Shown here: piece by piece, positions 12,516-25,534 of the stretch
Layout: each line of letters starts with the position of its first letter
How positions within the stretch are numbered: position 1 is the first letter of the stretch
Notes under the pieces: model-generated
The model's input: the letters and a program-made list of their open reading frames with translations, nothing else
Databases searched by the model: none
Told to the model about the DNA's origin: nothing
Program-made: the position numbers and the translations under genes
Source of the DNA: Conoideocrella luteorostrata
Lineage: Eukaryota > Ascomycota > Sordariomycetes > Hypocreales > Clavicipitaceae
Assembly: GCA_032433595.1 (NCBI GenBank)
Contig: JASWJB010000016.1
Coordinates: 211,061 to 275,060, forward strand
Direction: 5' to 3'
DNA length: 64,000 bases

Positions 12516-13744
12516 ATGCAGTCCCTGTTCGACCTCCGCGCCGCACAACATGTTGAGCCTACCGCGGCTATAGGCGTCGACCTGCCCTTGCAGACCTCAA
12601 AAATACCAGTCGAGGGCATGGCAACCATCTTTGCTGCCATATCATCTACCTTCGCCGCCGCCACTGCCACCGCAGCTACCGGTACATCAACACCGACCCC
12701 GACATCTACACCCGACTCGCCTCATAATGATGGATCTGAAGGCGAATGCCAGCTGTTGGGGTCCTTTGCCCTGATTGTTCAGGCTGCGCTCGGAGGCTTG
12801 GCCTTGTTGTCATTGGTGTTCAAACGATATAGAGAGCGGCCGCAACGACCACTTAAGATTTGGTGCTTTGACGTGTCGAAACAAGTGTTTGGCTCTGTCT
12901 TGGTACACATTGCCAATATTTTCATGTCAATGCTCACCAGTGGCAGATTTTCAATAAAGCTGGAACCTGGTAACGTGCAGACTCGCGGCGAAGATCCATA
13001 TGTCCCAAATCCTTGCTCATTCTACCTCCTCAACTTGGGCATAGACGTGAGCATTCTTCTACAGCAGCCGTCATTGCAGCCACACGCTAATCTAGTAAGA
13101 TATAGACAACCCTCGGAATTCCTATTCTCATAGTTCTCCTAAAGATCATAACGGGCATCGTGGCCTTCACACCGCTGGGAAAGCCGCGTGAATCCATTCA
13201 ATCTGGCCACTACGGCAACCCCCCACGATCGTGGTGGTGGCTCAAGCAATCCATCATCTACTTCTGCGGCCTGTTTGGCATGAAAATCTGCGTCCTCATC
13301 ATCTTCATCCTCATGCCTTGGATCTCCATAGTCGGTGACTGGGCTCTTAGCTGGACTGAAGGCAACGAAAAGCTTCAGATTGCCTTTGTCATGATGATAT
13401 TCCCCCTCATAATGAATGGCCTGCAATACTACATCATCGACTCTTTCATCAAGAAGAAAGAGGCTGAGCATGAGCGCTTGCCCGCTGACGATCCGGATCG
13501 CGACAGACACGGGGCTTACCGTTCACGAGTGCGAGGCCAGGACGAAGGCAGTGATGCCGATGACAGTGACAGCGATTATAACAGTCACAGCCGCACTGTG
13601 CGATCGAAACTGGCTCGGAGCAGCGTGGAGGAAGAATATGATCCTGATTTGGATGGTGATGCGCCTACTATAATCGGAAGTAGCTCCAGTCGGAGTAAGA
13701 CGGAGCGGACCAAAGTTCCTAAGGAGCTCTTTCCCAAGGAGTAG
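12516..13744 (+). CDS. Vacuolar membrane protein, STIMATE/YPL162C family
   Basis: Two exons, 12516-13046 and 13106-13744, joined across a 59-nt intron (GTGAGC...ATATAG with a GCTAAT branch site), give 389 residues. The joined sequence restores the family stretch LLNLGID-TTLGIPILIVLL. Hydrophobic segments fall at about residues 87-107, 120-140, 170-200, 230-255 and 270-295. They include the hallmark VAFTPLGKPRESIQSG loop and a WWLKQSIIYF segment. A long acidic, Ser/Asp-rich tail (DADDSDSD region) follows. The family (Pfam STIMATE, with yeast YPL162C and animal TMEM110) comprises multi-pass membrane proteins. The fungal member is vacuolar and of unclear function, while the animal one acts at ER-plasma-membrane contacts. 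The start is the first in-frame ATG. A later Met at residue 35 is possible because the first 35 residues are low in complexity. Confidence 0.85.
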
Positions 13745-14591
13745 CGGCGAGGCTGTGTTTCAAAGTCTTTCCTTCAACGTTTTTTTTTGTCTGGGATTTG
13801 ATTGGAGAGCAATATATTAAAGCTTCCATTTTTGGCTGAGCGGCGAAGAACATATATTATGCGACGAGCTTTTCGTAGATTTGTCAGCTAGGCGTTGGAG
13901 CACGGACATTGCGTGAGTTTTTTATAGACTGGAAGAGACTGTACATTTAAGTCGACAATTAAATCTTTTTGTGTTGGGATTGTTCAAATGGACTTCCGCC
14001 CTCAGTACCAGTCTCTACGTGTATATTGCACAGATGGAAACAAAAAAAAAAAAAAAAACAAAAACAAAAAAAGGGTGGGAGAAGTTTTTGTACTCAATTA
14101 CATCGATTTCTTTCTCGATGTCGTCTTCCCATTTTGCTCAATTTGCAAACACGTCATTGGCCCCTAACACTATCATAATAGGGTCTAAATTCCCGGTTGA
14201 ACCCAAAATAGAAACAAAGATAGAATGTCCATCCGCTCTTGTGCAGATCCTGCCTTGTTTTGATCCGAATACTTAATGTGGTCATATCTAATGATACATG
14301 AAAACAAACATGTGAAAAAAGAAAAAGGCGCCATGCCATACCCACGTGGGGACTAAGAGTAGAAAAAGGGTGTTGATTTGTTTTCAAATCGAAGAAGAAA
14401 AAAAAAAAAAAGATCATACACGATGTGCGAAAGCTCAAAATGCCTAGATATAATCGTGCTGGACAAAACGCCAGTTTATCCATTTTGAAACGCCTGAGAA
14501 CCAAATTCGGTCTATTCCGGAAAAACGCCACGCCCATTATTGAGCCCATGTTCTGATGCAGTGTCCTGACTGGCTTGTGAAGCGTAATTCT
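13745..14591. other. Convergent 3' spacer with poly(A) tracts
   Basis: Tail-to-tail spacer between the STIMATE-family gene (+) and the fibroin-3-like gene (-). It contains A-tracts at 14042-14058 and about 14397-14410, which are probably the 3' ends of the two transcripts' regions. No gene is seen. Confidence 0.6.
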
Positions 14592-16598
14592 TTATCGGCC
14601 AGGCTGATATGATTTCTGCCCGGGATATGCCGCTGCCGTTGGTGGTTGACCCGGAGGGTACTGGTTGTCTTGAGGTCTTGCGTATCCAGACGTGAAGTCA
14701 AACCCGGCATTGTTGGTAATAGGAGATTGCGGTGGCGACTGCGCATAAGCATTGATTGGTGGTCGTACGGGTTTGGAGAGAGGATGGGGTCCTGGGGTGC
14801 GTTGTCGTTCCGGAGCAGGTGAATATTGCCGTTCGGGCCCTGGGGAGAAACGCCTCTCTGGACCAGGCGTGAACTGGCGCGGAGGAGCAGGTGAGTAGCC
14901 TCTATTCATATCGTTACGTGGTGATTGAGGTGATGGTCGGCCATAGCCTTGGTCGTAACGAGGACCAGGCGACCCTCGCGGAGGACGACTATATGGACTC
15001 TCACCTCGAGGTCCCGGTGTTTGTCTCGGGCCAGGTGAGTTTCTCATGCGAGGGTCCATGCCGTATGGCGGCCTGCTGTGAACCGAAGAGCTGTTCTCTC
15101 CAGTACCAGGTCGTCTTAGCCCATAGCCTTCAGGGGGGGTGCTACCCGCCAATTCCATTGGTGCTGTATGCTCAGTGGGTGATACTTGCGTCTGGTGTGT
15201 CTGAGCTGGGGTATGAACACTGTCATTACGGCTGTGAGGCATGGATGGCATTTCGGCGAACTGCTCATGAATCTGATCCTGCCCATGACGGAGTTGACCA
15301 CGAGCTTGGACCGTTACAGGGGATTGACGGCCGCCAGGACCCAGAGCAGCTCCTACAACTGGCGGAGGAGTATAGGGCTGATTATAGGGGCTGGCCGACT
15401 GGTTCCGCACACCCATGGCATTAGTAGAACCATCAACTTCCGAGGCACCATACGGGTATGGATTGTGAGGATTGTGAGGACTGGCTGATTGACTGCGCGT
15501 CCACATGGCGCCAACAGCAGCGCCATAAGGCTGCTTCGCTACGTCGTCATACGGCTGTTGTGCCAGAGCGCCATATGGTTGATTTTGTTGCCCAACACGG
15601 CCATGAACGGCCGTATCAGACATATGGGTTGGTTCGTCATATGGTTCGTCTAGGCCAAAGCCAGCTGACTGTCGGTTCGCAAAGTAATTGTTGTTATTGC
15701 TTTGGTCCCTCGCTCCATAAGGGCCCTGTCTGGGTTGATTATAGCCAGGCGACTGTTGGTTGGGAACCAAGGCTTGTTGGCTGTGGTTGGACATCTGGCC
15801 ACTGGAGCTTCCTGGAAGTCCGCCGTAGGGCCGGTTGCCGTGATGCATGCTCATGGGACTCATGGGGCTTACTGGGCCTGGAGAGGGGGCATTCATTCGC
15901 TGTCTGTTCTGGTCCAATGTGGGAGACTTTTTTAAGTTGGACATCTCAACCTCTTCCTCCATCATAACCTTCTTGGAACTACCTTGTTCCCAACCTGGCA
16001 TCTGAGGAAGGGAATCTTCGCCGCCCTTTTTCGAAACGTCAAACTCGGCATATTGAGGGGGTTCATACTTTGCGGGAGCTGGTGGTGGGAAGTGCGCTTG
16101 CATCGGCGCTTCTGTTCGGTATCCATGATGAGGTGGAATATATGGTTCGTCGAGGTATTTGTTCTTGCGGCCACCAGGAGGATCGCAACAGCCACAGCAG
16201 TTTCCGCAGCACTTCAGACATTGGAAACAGTTGCAGCAGCAAGACAGCCCGCAACAAGCGCATCGAATGATGCACCATAGAATGCTAAAAATGATGAGAC
16301 CGCCAACTATAATGACGGCAATAACTGGCCACCTAGCAGCATGTCAGTAATCGGAGGAAGTCAGTTGGAAAAAGCGACTGGGAGGGCGGTTAGGCCATTC
16401 ATACTTGCAAAATGAAGCTTTCATGCAGTTGTCCCAACTTGAAAAAGCAGTTTTTACGTCCGTGATTTTGGTTTGAGTATCCTCCACGATGTTCCTCCTC
16501 ACCAAATCTTGGGCAACTCTTCTTACCAGGGCATCCTTGATCAACTCCCAGGCTCGGGGTCGCAATGACCTTGCCATAGCAACGTCAACCGAAGGCAT
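14592..16598 (-). CDS. Fibroin-3-like proline/glutamine-rich single-pass membrane protein
   Basis: Two minus-strand exons, 16598-16405 and 16332-14592, with a 72-nt intron (GTATGA...CTAG), give 644 residues. Residues 1-64 form a charged helical region. The splice joins a Lys codon to the single hydrophobic segment at residues 66-88 (KWPVIAVIIVGGLIIFSILW). A dense cysteine patch follows at about 90-118 (CACCGLSCCCNCFQCLKCC), likely palmitoylated or metal-binding. The remaining 500 residues are disordered and rich in Pro, Gln, Asn, Ser and Tyr, with short repeats such as PERRFSPGPERQYSPAPER. Automated annotation of filamentous fungi usually calls this family 'fibroin-3 related', a composition-based name, and its function is unknown. 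The N-terminal segment, membrane helix and Cys patch are the conserved core. A plasma-membrane or cell-wall sensing role is only a guess. Confidence 0.8.
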
Positions 16599-19500
16599 TA
16601 TGAAGGCTTTCAAGACAGATGGGAAGCTACTATCCGACAGCTGCTTTCGAATATGAAACGATACTTTGCACTGGCAGGATCTAGCTTCCAATTCCGATGA
16701 TGACCGCCATGTGACAAAGAGCGGAGTTATATATGGGAACGGAGGCGTGAGCAATTTAACGTTGTGGAATCGTGGTAGCACAATCTCGTCGTCTGGTATA
16801 GTTGTAAGTCGGGGGGTGGTCACAGACTGTATGCACACTGTTGGAGCCGCAAGATATGCTTAATCAAGGTCTTTTCGTTCGACCTGGAATATGTATGGGT
16901 ATGGTGATCCTTTTTGGGGGGTCGTGAAAGAAGATAAGAAAGCTGCAGCAAAAACGGGTTGGCAAAACCGCTGGATGCGACTGCCTACTAAGCACGCAAA
17001 AACAACCACCACGGGACAGAAAATGCGTTGTTAGGATCGTAGACGTCTTGGAAGGGTCAAAGAATGGTTCGTGGTTGTAAGCGTCGGTCCGTGTGAACTG
17101 CCAGCGGGCAGGTGGTAAAGAATGAGCGCAAATAGCGCGACGGAGGTAAAGAACAAGTTGTAAGGAAGTCCGGCCCACGAGGCAAATAGTCTTGGTGTAC
17201 ACAGACTGGGAAGATGAAACGGAAATAGACGGGCTGCGCGACCGTTTGGGAGGGGATGGTATGTGTCGCGACTCGAGATGTTCAGACGACCAAGCTCACC
17301 ACCACACCATCAGCATTCGTTAGTCTACTTACTACGTTGCGTCGTATGCAGTCTGCAAGGCGAATGAAAATTGCTGGCGATGCAGAGAAAAGCGCAGGCT
17401 CGTCCATCCAAAGGCGCTTTACTCCGTACTTGAGAAAAAGATAGAATAAAAGAGTGGCAGGCTATGGCACTAGACAACGCACCAGTCGCAGCGTCACGCA
17501 GACGATGTCGGGGGAGAAAGGGACAAAAGGAAAGCTGGCTGCGGTGCGAGAATTAGCGAGGAGGTCGGGGTGTCGGCTCCTCCATGGATCATTCCGTACG
17601 TCAGTCAGTGTCAAGGGGACAAGGAGACAAAGGAAGGAAAATTGGGGGCTAAGCCCGAAGTCTCAGTGCCAGTTGCTCCGTACAACACAAGCAGAAAAAG
17701 GATCGACAATAGCACGACGAAGTAACTAGATGGCAAAATGGATATGGTGACAAGGATGGATGGGAAACGGCTGGCGACAGGATGTCACGTTGTCCCCTCT
17801 ACTGCCACTGCCACTCCACCACAGCCAGGCCTTTTTCTGACAGCATTTCTTTTGGCCGGCATGCGGCCTCTGCATGGAGGGGCACAGATGACATCGGGAC
17901 CTGCATATTACTTTTATTGTGCACTTGCGGTTCTTATACTCCGTACTGTATATTAAGCACTAAGCACTGCTGGGTATATACAGGGTCTGGTACGGAGTAC
18001 AATACAATGAGTGCAGGGGAATCTACTATTATCTGTACTAAGCCGAGCACCGTGCATGGTGTACCGATACAACCAAAAAAAAAAGCCTCTGAAGTACCTA
18101 ACTAATAAGCCTTACATCCCGGACCGGGAGACTGACACCGTCCACAGACCTGGCAAGGGTTACCAGAATTGACCCGATATCGCGGATATCGCAAATTGAT
18201 TGACCATGAGTATTGGCGCTATACCATTGCATGGACGGCCTGCACGACGCCAATAGTTGGGCCTGAAGTTTACTGGTGGTTGTACAACAACAGCGGGCTA
18301 TTTAACACAAGTATTGTACGTATGTACTCCGTACTCTGTGCGGGAGTCCTGCGTAATGGTTCAATATGTGTCCATCCTTGTCAAGTCTTCCGGCCAAAGC
18401 TCGCCTTCGCCCCGCTGGCTCCAACGAACGGCCCCAACGCCCCCATCCCTTGCCCCTGGAAAACCGGAGCCAGAAGCTTCCACCCCTGCGCCACTTGACA
18501 CTTTTCTTGCCCATTTCTTTCAGCCATGGGCTGCCTTGTGTTGGGATGCTCTCCTCCGCACTTTGTACCTAACCTAAAATTACCTCTGCAGAGGAGTCGA
18601 GTGACGAAAATGAGCAGAGCAACCGACAAAAATAAAGACGAAGAATGCTATTGTCGAGAGCAGTTAGAAAGCGTCGCAGAAGCAGCATCGGTTCTGAGCC
18701 GGAGGCGCACGTCCTTGCGCACCAACGTTCCCATCACCTCAAACATTGCCAGCATTGACTAGGAGCAGGCGCGCACATAATTACAATCAGTATTCCGTAC
18801 ATGTGCTCGAAACTAACAGCTACAATAGAGGAGGCCGTGAATGACGATCTTGGAAATAGTGTGTGGTAAACCCACCGGGATCAACTACTTTGATCGACAA
18901 AGCGTATGCTAGAACTCTGTCTGGTCCGTTCGCCGGCAAACCTTGTGTGTGTACTCCGTACAGGATTCATCACAATAACAGACGTGCAACCTCTTTTTGG
19001 CCGAGAATACAAGACTAGGGCTGCAAGTGTTGGCTAACAAGCTGCAAACATGCTGTGCGCCTATGATAATGACCTCGTCTAGTGATTGGCAAAAACACGA
19101 GGCGGTTATGGCCTACGCGTTAACCGTGTACTAAGAACTTGCGCGTTCGTTTCAGTTGGTGTCACCCTTTCTTCTTCTTCGTCTTTTCTTTTTGATCTTT
19201 TGTCTTTTCTAGACATTTAGTTAGTGCACTACGGACTACGGAGTACCAAGCCCGGACTAGTGAATGCCTCTCTGACCTGGCCTGCGTGATTGCTTCCTTT
19301 TGTGTGGTCAATGAACATAAGCAAAAACAGTTGAGACGCAGCCTGAAATCAGGGGGAAGGAGAATCAAAGGCCAGCCAGCCATAATCAGCTATTCAACAT
19401 CAACCAACCCTTTCTGAACTTTTTTGAGATCAGGAACAAGAGGTGGGTCGCTCGGTTCGGCCCCTCCCAGCGAATGGATACTGACTGGCCGTCGACGTTT

Positions 19501-20540
19501 GCGACTCGGACAACTGCGCCTCTTCCCAGCACTTACATCAACTACCAAGCAGACCGCGAGGAGGTGAATCCTAAGACGAAGACGGTGAATCATGCAGGGT
19601 GGCACAGCAGCTCGCAAATGCATGTTTTTCACGACAACAACGGCTCGTTGAATTTTGTTGCCGCCACTCTGTCGCAGGGTACTCCGTATAGTACATGACA
19701 TATAATGCATTTTTCGTGCTATTGGTGTGGAGCCTCACCTATTACACAATTTTGCGATATAGTATGCATTCCATGAGCTGGCGCTATGATGACGCCCTTG
19801 CCCACTGCTCCTTACGGATTGCGCAAGATTCCGTTATTCCGTGCCTCAATGTACAATAGTGCGCGTGGCATAGTCTGCATACTAGTCACAGCTGTTGTCG
19901 TTGTTGTGTTGCAGCACGGTACTCCGTACTCTACTTCTATTTTCGCTCCGGAACTATCCACAGGACGAGCTGTGACATGCTAAGAGAGAGATGGCTGCTG
20001 CCATATAGCTGACGCATATGAATTATTTACTAGGGTATGGCTGTGCAACCAGTCATGCCGCCTGTATTCATGCCCTTGTATCGTAGTTAATTTTGCATAG
20101 TAAGCTGATTGGAGTAGCGCACTCTTGCATCCCGCTTCTCACCGCAATTGTGCGAGGGACCGTGTCGAGCCCACGTTGTCCACCGCCGTTTTGGTATTAC
20201 GTGTCGATGGAATAACAGAAGTAAAACCTCCCAGTTGATGTAGGCGTCCCTGGACATATAACGGCCCTCCTTGGTAGTGTCTAATGATATTGCGAAGCAC
20301 TGTGGCTGCATATGCCTCCATGGCAAACCATTCATTCATCATTATTCGAGGTACGAGACCTTCGTGGGCATATTACCATGCTGACCAGCCACCAACAACC
20401 CGTAACACCGACAATTCAGAATTCATGGAAGACATTTCCGCCATTCTTATCGATTGCCTGAGGCCCGGGCGTAACCTCAAAAGGGCAATCTTCTACATTT
20501 GCGGCTGCATAGCCCGTCACCTGAATGTTCAGTTGGAGTA

Positions 20541-20577
<37 letters not shown>

Positions 20578-22289
20578 CATTAGCAGCTATACTAATTAGC
20601 TTGCGAAGTGTGCCATACCTACTGGATTCCTGGTGATCGCGTGAATAAGGTGGATGCCCTGCTGCTTCAGATACACCCGTGGATTGTGGATTGTGGATTT
20701 TAGTTTGAGTGTGTGTGTGTTTACGAAATAACTATGTGGTAGAATGAACATATACCCCTTTGGCCGACCACCCTTGATGTCAAGTCTCGCATTCCCATGT
20801 TAGCAGAGTTGGCCTGTAGAAATATCAGATACGGACACCGGGGCTGCCTTCACAACGCCCAACCTAAGCCTCCACGCTCGTACTCAGTCTCGACTCACCA
20901 GTTCGCCGTAAATTCACTCTGATAGGACAATGAGTAGTAACAAAACCAGCCAGTGATGGTCCTTGCTGACGAGCCCATCCTATGTTATCTGATGCGTGTA
21001 ATAACATGCAGCATGCGATACCTTGGACCAGCAATGAATATATTGAACGCTCTCTTAATAAGTTTGTAAGTTAACACAGTTGAGAGCCTCACGCAGTTCA
21101 ATTATGATCTGGCCATCGGTGCGATCATCAAATGCACACGCTTCCCCGTTGACAGCAGAACAAGAGCCACGACAAAGCAGCAGCCCGTCCCGTCCCGCAA
21201 GCAAACAAAGCCGCCAGGATGAATGATCCCTATCTTCCCAAGCCTTGCCGAGAATCTCCAGATGAGACATACGCTTGGGATATGTTTTCCGGGGCATATC
21301 TGTCTTTGTCTAAAACAATTTTGAAGCAAGAAGGATATGCTTAGGATGTTTTAACTCTGCCGGACATGTTTATTCAGGGTCTGGTAGACGAGCAGAGCTC
21401 CAGAGAGACAAAATACTTGCTGCTTCTCCATAAGCATCGGTAATATGAAAGGACTGGCATTGCGGCAAGTCGATGCCAAAATGCGATTCACGAACTCGCC
21501 AGACCATTAATACCCGTCGAATTAGTATGAATCATGAGGCATAATGTTGAGCTGCACAGACACAGATGCAACATTTCGGAGCCGGGTTAAGGTAGCGGGG
21601 GCATTATATATCTATAGATGCCTTTATAAAGACTCTCAAATCTAATCTGCCGGCCAACTTCCTTCGAGCTGTATAGGTATTCACTACATGGAAAATGAAT
21701 GGCTAGTGTGGTTCTGAACTGACTTTCCTGAAGAAGGTGCTCTAACAGATGGCCGTGTCACACTCCATTGAATCTTGAAGCCAGTACACCGTGGCATGGA
21801 TGGCCAATATCTACCTAACACAGCTACATTCTCTTTTTAGAATAATGGACATTTGATACAGCTTCATTTTCAATCTGTTGGGGTGGCGTGGAATCTGGTA
21901 GCTCACGTCACTACGACGAAGCAATTTGTCGCAATGATGAGATTCACGCTCACACATTATACGACTCCCGACTGTGAAAATCGCATTAGAAATGTGTTAT
22001 CTAGGTATCGTCATTTGAAATAAATACAAAGAGGCCCATCGACCACAAAAAAAATAAAAAAATAGAAACAATGTCATGAGTCCGCTTTAACGCCCACATA
22101 ATCTCGGGTGTACATACTTCGACACGCCATCATATCCTTGATGTCGATCCTGATTGGCCTCGATATGGAAAGAAGAAGCTCATCAAAACATTTTATTCGA
22201 AGCATATTAACGGATGACAAAATCATTACCCAGCGGCGCAGGTGCCTTCTATCCTGACTGGCTGTCCCAGTCCGACCCCTTCCACCTTT
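16599..22289. other. 5.7 kb spacer without a supported gene
   Basis: Upstream of the fibroin-3-like gene and downstream of the RCR-family gene. Its first kilobase probably holds the promoter and leader of the fibroin-3-like gene. Open frames are short and have no domain or coherent splicing. Features seen are repeated TACTCCGTA words (17420, 17940, 17990, 18325, 18953, 19240, 19680, 19921) and a dinucleotide microsatellite at 20541-20578. I see no transposon coding sequence. Confidence 0.55.
20541..20578. repeat. (AT)n(GT)n compound microsatellite
   Basis: About ten AT dinucleotides run directly into about nine GT dinucleotides in non-coding DNA. Confidence 0.9.
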
Positions 22290-22898
22290 TTACTTGCCAG
22301 GAGGAGGGCCAGCGGGGGGAGCGTAGTTGGCATCACGCTGGTAGGAGTTTTGGGGCGGCTGAACACCAGTCTGCTGGTGGCCGTAATAGCCGTCGTTGGG
22401 ATTGAAAGTGGTACCGGTGTTCTGGGGCTGTTGACCGTAGGCGGGGGGGGAGTTGTAGCCTCCTACCGGCTGTTGGCTATAGTCCTGGTTGTGACCCTGA
22501 TTATAACCCTGATTATAACCCTGGTTGTTGTAGTCGGGTTGGTAACTTTGGTTGTAGCCTGGCTGGTAGTTGTTCATCTGGGTCTGATCGTTGTGTTTTC
22601 CGGCGGGAGCCATCCAGCCTGTTCCGTACATGGGCGCAGCGCCACGACGACGACGGCGACGAGCAGTGCAGCTGCTCCGTTGTTAATGAATGGTGCCTAA
22701 TCTCGACGCAGGTTCGGAGAGTATCCAATATACTTACGCGCACGTAAAAGCAATCAGCAAGACAAAGATGATGACTCCTGCGAGAACGACCCATCGACCC
22801 CAGTCATACCATCTATTTTGGCAGGTGTAGTAGCCATATCGGTAGGAGTAGCATTGGTATCTCTTTTCCAGGCTGGTCAGGTTATCAGTAGGCGCCAT
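22290..22898 (-). CDS. RCR-family protein (Congo red resistance / chitin deposition, Rcr1/Rcr2-like)
   Basis: Two minus-strand exons, 22898-22738 and 22671-22290, with a 66-nt intron (GTAAGT...GCAG), give 180 residues. A short Cys/Tyr-rich lumenal N-terminus (residues 1-35, YQCYSYRYGYYTCQNRWYDW) precedes one membrane helix (about 36-53). Directly after it comes a run of six arginines and the family motif MYGTGWMAP. The tail is a Gln/Asn/Tyr/Gly-rich repeat (YNQGYNQGYNQGHNQDY) ending in PPAGPPPGK. This matches the RCR family (Pfam RCR). Yeast Rcr1 (ER) and Rcr2 (endosome/vacuole) change chitin deposition and cargo trafficking, using PY-type motifs to reach the ubiquitin ligase Rsp5. The splice is supported because it restores the poly-Arg stop-transfer sequence directly after the helix. 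Confidence 0.88.
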
Positions 22899-25534
22899 CG
22901 TGACGAGATGATTGAATGCGTTCGGTGGCGACGGTTGATGAAGATGTTTGCTGGTGGCAGCCACCAAGGTGAGCGAGGGATAGATGGTCTTAGCCCTGCG
23001 AGCACGGGTTGGATGGATGGATGGATGGATGACGTGGATGAGCGGACTGAAGCTTTGCGCCAAGAAATGAATAGTGGTTCCACGAAGCCCGACACCAGAC
23101 GTTAGAAATTGGGTGACTGCTGCGACGCCACGGAGTACTTGCGACGGCTAGGTCCCAGTCGCAAAAAGGTAGAGATGATAAAAATTGATGCAAAAATGTA
23201 GGATGGGAGCAATGGGGGGATCGGGGGCCTGCAAGCACTTTTGTACCAGGAAGAAAAGAAAGAAAGGAAGCAGCAGGCGGGCGCGATCTGGAGGCTCAGA
23301 CCGTCGTCTATGATCATGATCAGTTCAGTGCTGGGCTGAGCCACCCAAACGAGCTAAGCCAGGCGCTTTAGCGGACTGACCGGGGCTACAAAGCCTTGGC
23401 GAGTTTACGGAGCACGCTCTGCTTGTTTCTGGGTGTGAGTTGCCTGTCTGATGACAAGCACTACGCACAAATGAAGGTGCCTGATAGCCGGACAGCTGCA
23501 GCACAATCGTACGTCTCTCTGGTAGAGCCAATCACTAAGTACTTGAGGTAAGTGATGCCTTTAAGAGCTGTGTGTTGATGCTGGATGAAGCAATTCTCGG
23601 TGCTGATGTCCATGGCTGGATGGGTCCATTGACGACGGATGGAGTGAACGCCGACGCGCCAGCGATGGAATTATCATGGGTATTAGAGTTAGCCCACCTC
23701 CACCTCCGCCTCTTACTATACTCTACCTTAGAGCCCTCTCTTGCCTCTGTGGCTGTGCCATCGGGTGGTTTGCCCGGCTCACGTCTTTCATTTAATGTTT
23801 TGTGAAATAAAAGGTGTGGCGGCGCCAATCGCTTGTTGGGGCAGCAGAATGTCATCTCTATCGTTGCAGCGCTCCGTACTCTGTAGTGTACGGAGTACTC
23901 CGTAGTGTACTCCCTGGTTTTGCAATCTTCAGTGGATCATCTCATCTCCCCGTGGCTCGATATTGGGAAATGGTCCCGTCAGTCTGCAAGGCTGAAGCAA
24001 GAAGAGGCTGACTGCAGAGATCCAGACCAAGCCTCTAGTGTCCATATGGCCCAGAGTATTGGAACTAATTAATTGCGCTTGCTAGTGAACCCAGACGCAG
24101 ACTCAAACCTCGACTATGCCTTGCTTGCTGTGCGCATGCGCCACACGCTCTCTGCAGCTCTGACTCTGCGGATTATTTACCAAATGCGGAGGACGGAGTC
24201 CATACGACACAATACGCAAATGTGTCTTTCAAAAGGCAACAAGCTAACTGTAGTAAGCATGAATGCGGATTGTGGGTCAGCCAGGCCACAAAGCCACACC
24301 TTAGTTGCGTGAAGTGGTCAAATGATTCCAAGGTTCTAAAATTCAGGCTCAATGGGGTAGTATTACGTACGGCGTCAGCTTCTGTATTGGCGCCGAAAGC
24401 AAGGTTCTTGCGCCGCCCACCGATGGACGGAACACGCAGCGGACCAGACTCTGCCTGCCTTCGCCTCGCTGATCTTGTCAGGTTAATCCCAGATATGGCT
24501 TAATGCAGGGCTTTTCGGGTTCGATGACCTCCACAATCGCATCATGGGTGATGTGACTGAGCTTGTACTCCGTATTGTTGGGTCGTATTATTTATCAATA
24601 CGCCTGTTGTGTCTTACGGAGCATGTTGTGTTGGCCCCGCAGCTGACACATCAAAGTCGACGAGTATGGAATATGGAATACTGACACATTAACAAAGGCC
24701 GACGACGACTGTTATGCACACTGTGCGGCATGACATCACAGTGCAGGAATACAAGTATGTTGGTCTTTTATGAAAGACTCGCTTTTTCATTACAAATTCA
24801 ATTAAACTCTCAAACACTCTTAGGTAGTAGGGTGGCGTATTTTATGTTGGCATAGAGGCATTTGTCGCAATGAAAACGCTGGAATAACGCGACGCGCCCG
24901 TGGCCACGCGGCAGAAGATGATCATCTGTTGCTTTCCCTCTGCAACGTCGGCCCTCGAGAATCCTTAAACCTCTGGTATTCCCTCCTTCCTCTCGCATAT
25001 CTTCCGTCCGCCACATTTCACTTCGGCGAAGCACTCCATGGATGGAGGCAAACACCGTTCGAAACAGCAATCGGTAAAGAAGCATTATAAAAACACAAAC
25101 TGATATCCCCTCACACTAATCATATCCGAGAAAACTCAACTCCAGCTCAAAATGTTCAATGCACAAAATGAACAGACAAAAATCTTTTCTTTTGTCGTGT
25201 GGGACAGGGTGCGGTATATGATTGAGCATCCCATTCCATAGCCGTTTATCCTGCTCCAACTTGTCCTAATGCTTGCGTGGTATCGTAACGTGTGTAGGTC
25301 GTAGGGTCGTTCCCGAAAAGAATGGCATGTCAAGGTGCTTTTTGATGTCCTCGCTATGGGACGGTAATGGGGGCAGTGGCCCGATTAAAATTTAATGAAG
25401 TCGATAATAGACGTTGTGAATCAAAGTAGTCTGGTAATAAAGCTCCCTGAAACGCCTTGCGTGATAAACAAACCCCCGAGCCTATCTATGTGAGAAGAAA
25501 ATCAAAGTTTCCGACAGCCTGGTTGTATAGTTTA
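22899..25534. other. Spacer upstream of the RCR gene
   Basis: This 2.6 kb stretch carries the RCR-gene promoter at its left end and the 3' flank of the unknown gene at its right end. It contains a GGAT tetranucleotide run at 23011-23031 and a dense group of TACTCCGTA words at 23870-23910. No gene can be supported. Confidence 0.55.
23011..23031. repeat. (GGAT)n microsatellite
   Basis: Five tandem GGAT units lie about 115 bases upstream of the RCR-gene start codon, probably in its leader or promoter. Confidence 0.85.

Noticed and set aside
14891..15967. Plus-strand open frames of 100-177 codons
   Set aside because: Shadows of the repetitive proline/glutamine-rich coding sequence of the fibroin-3-like gene.
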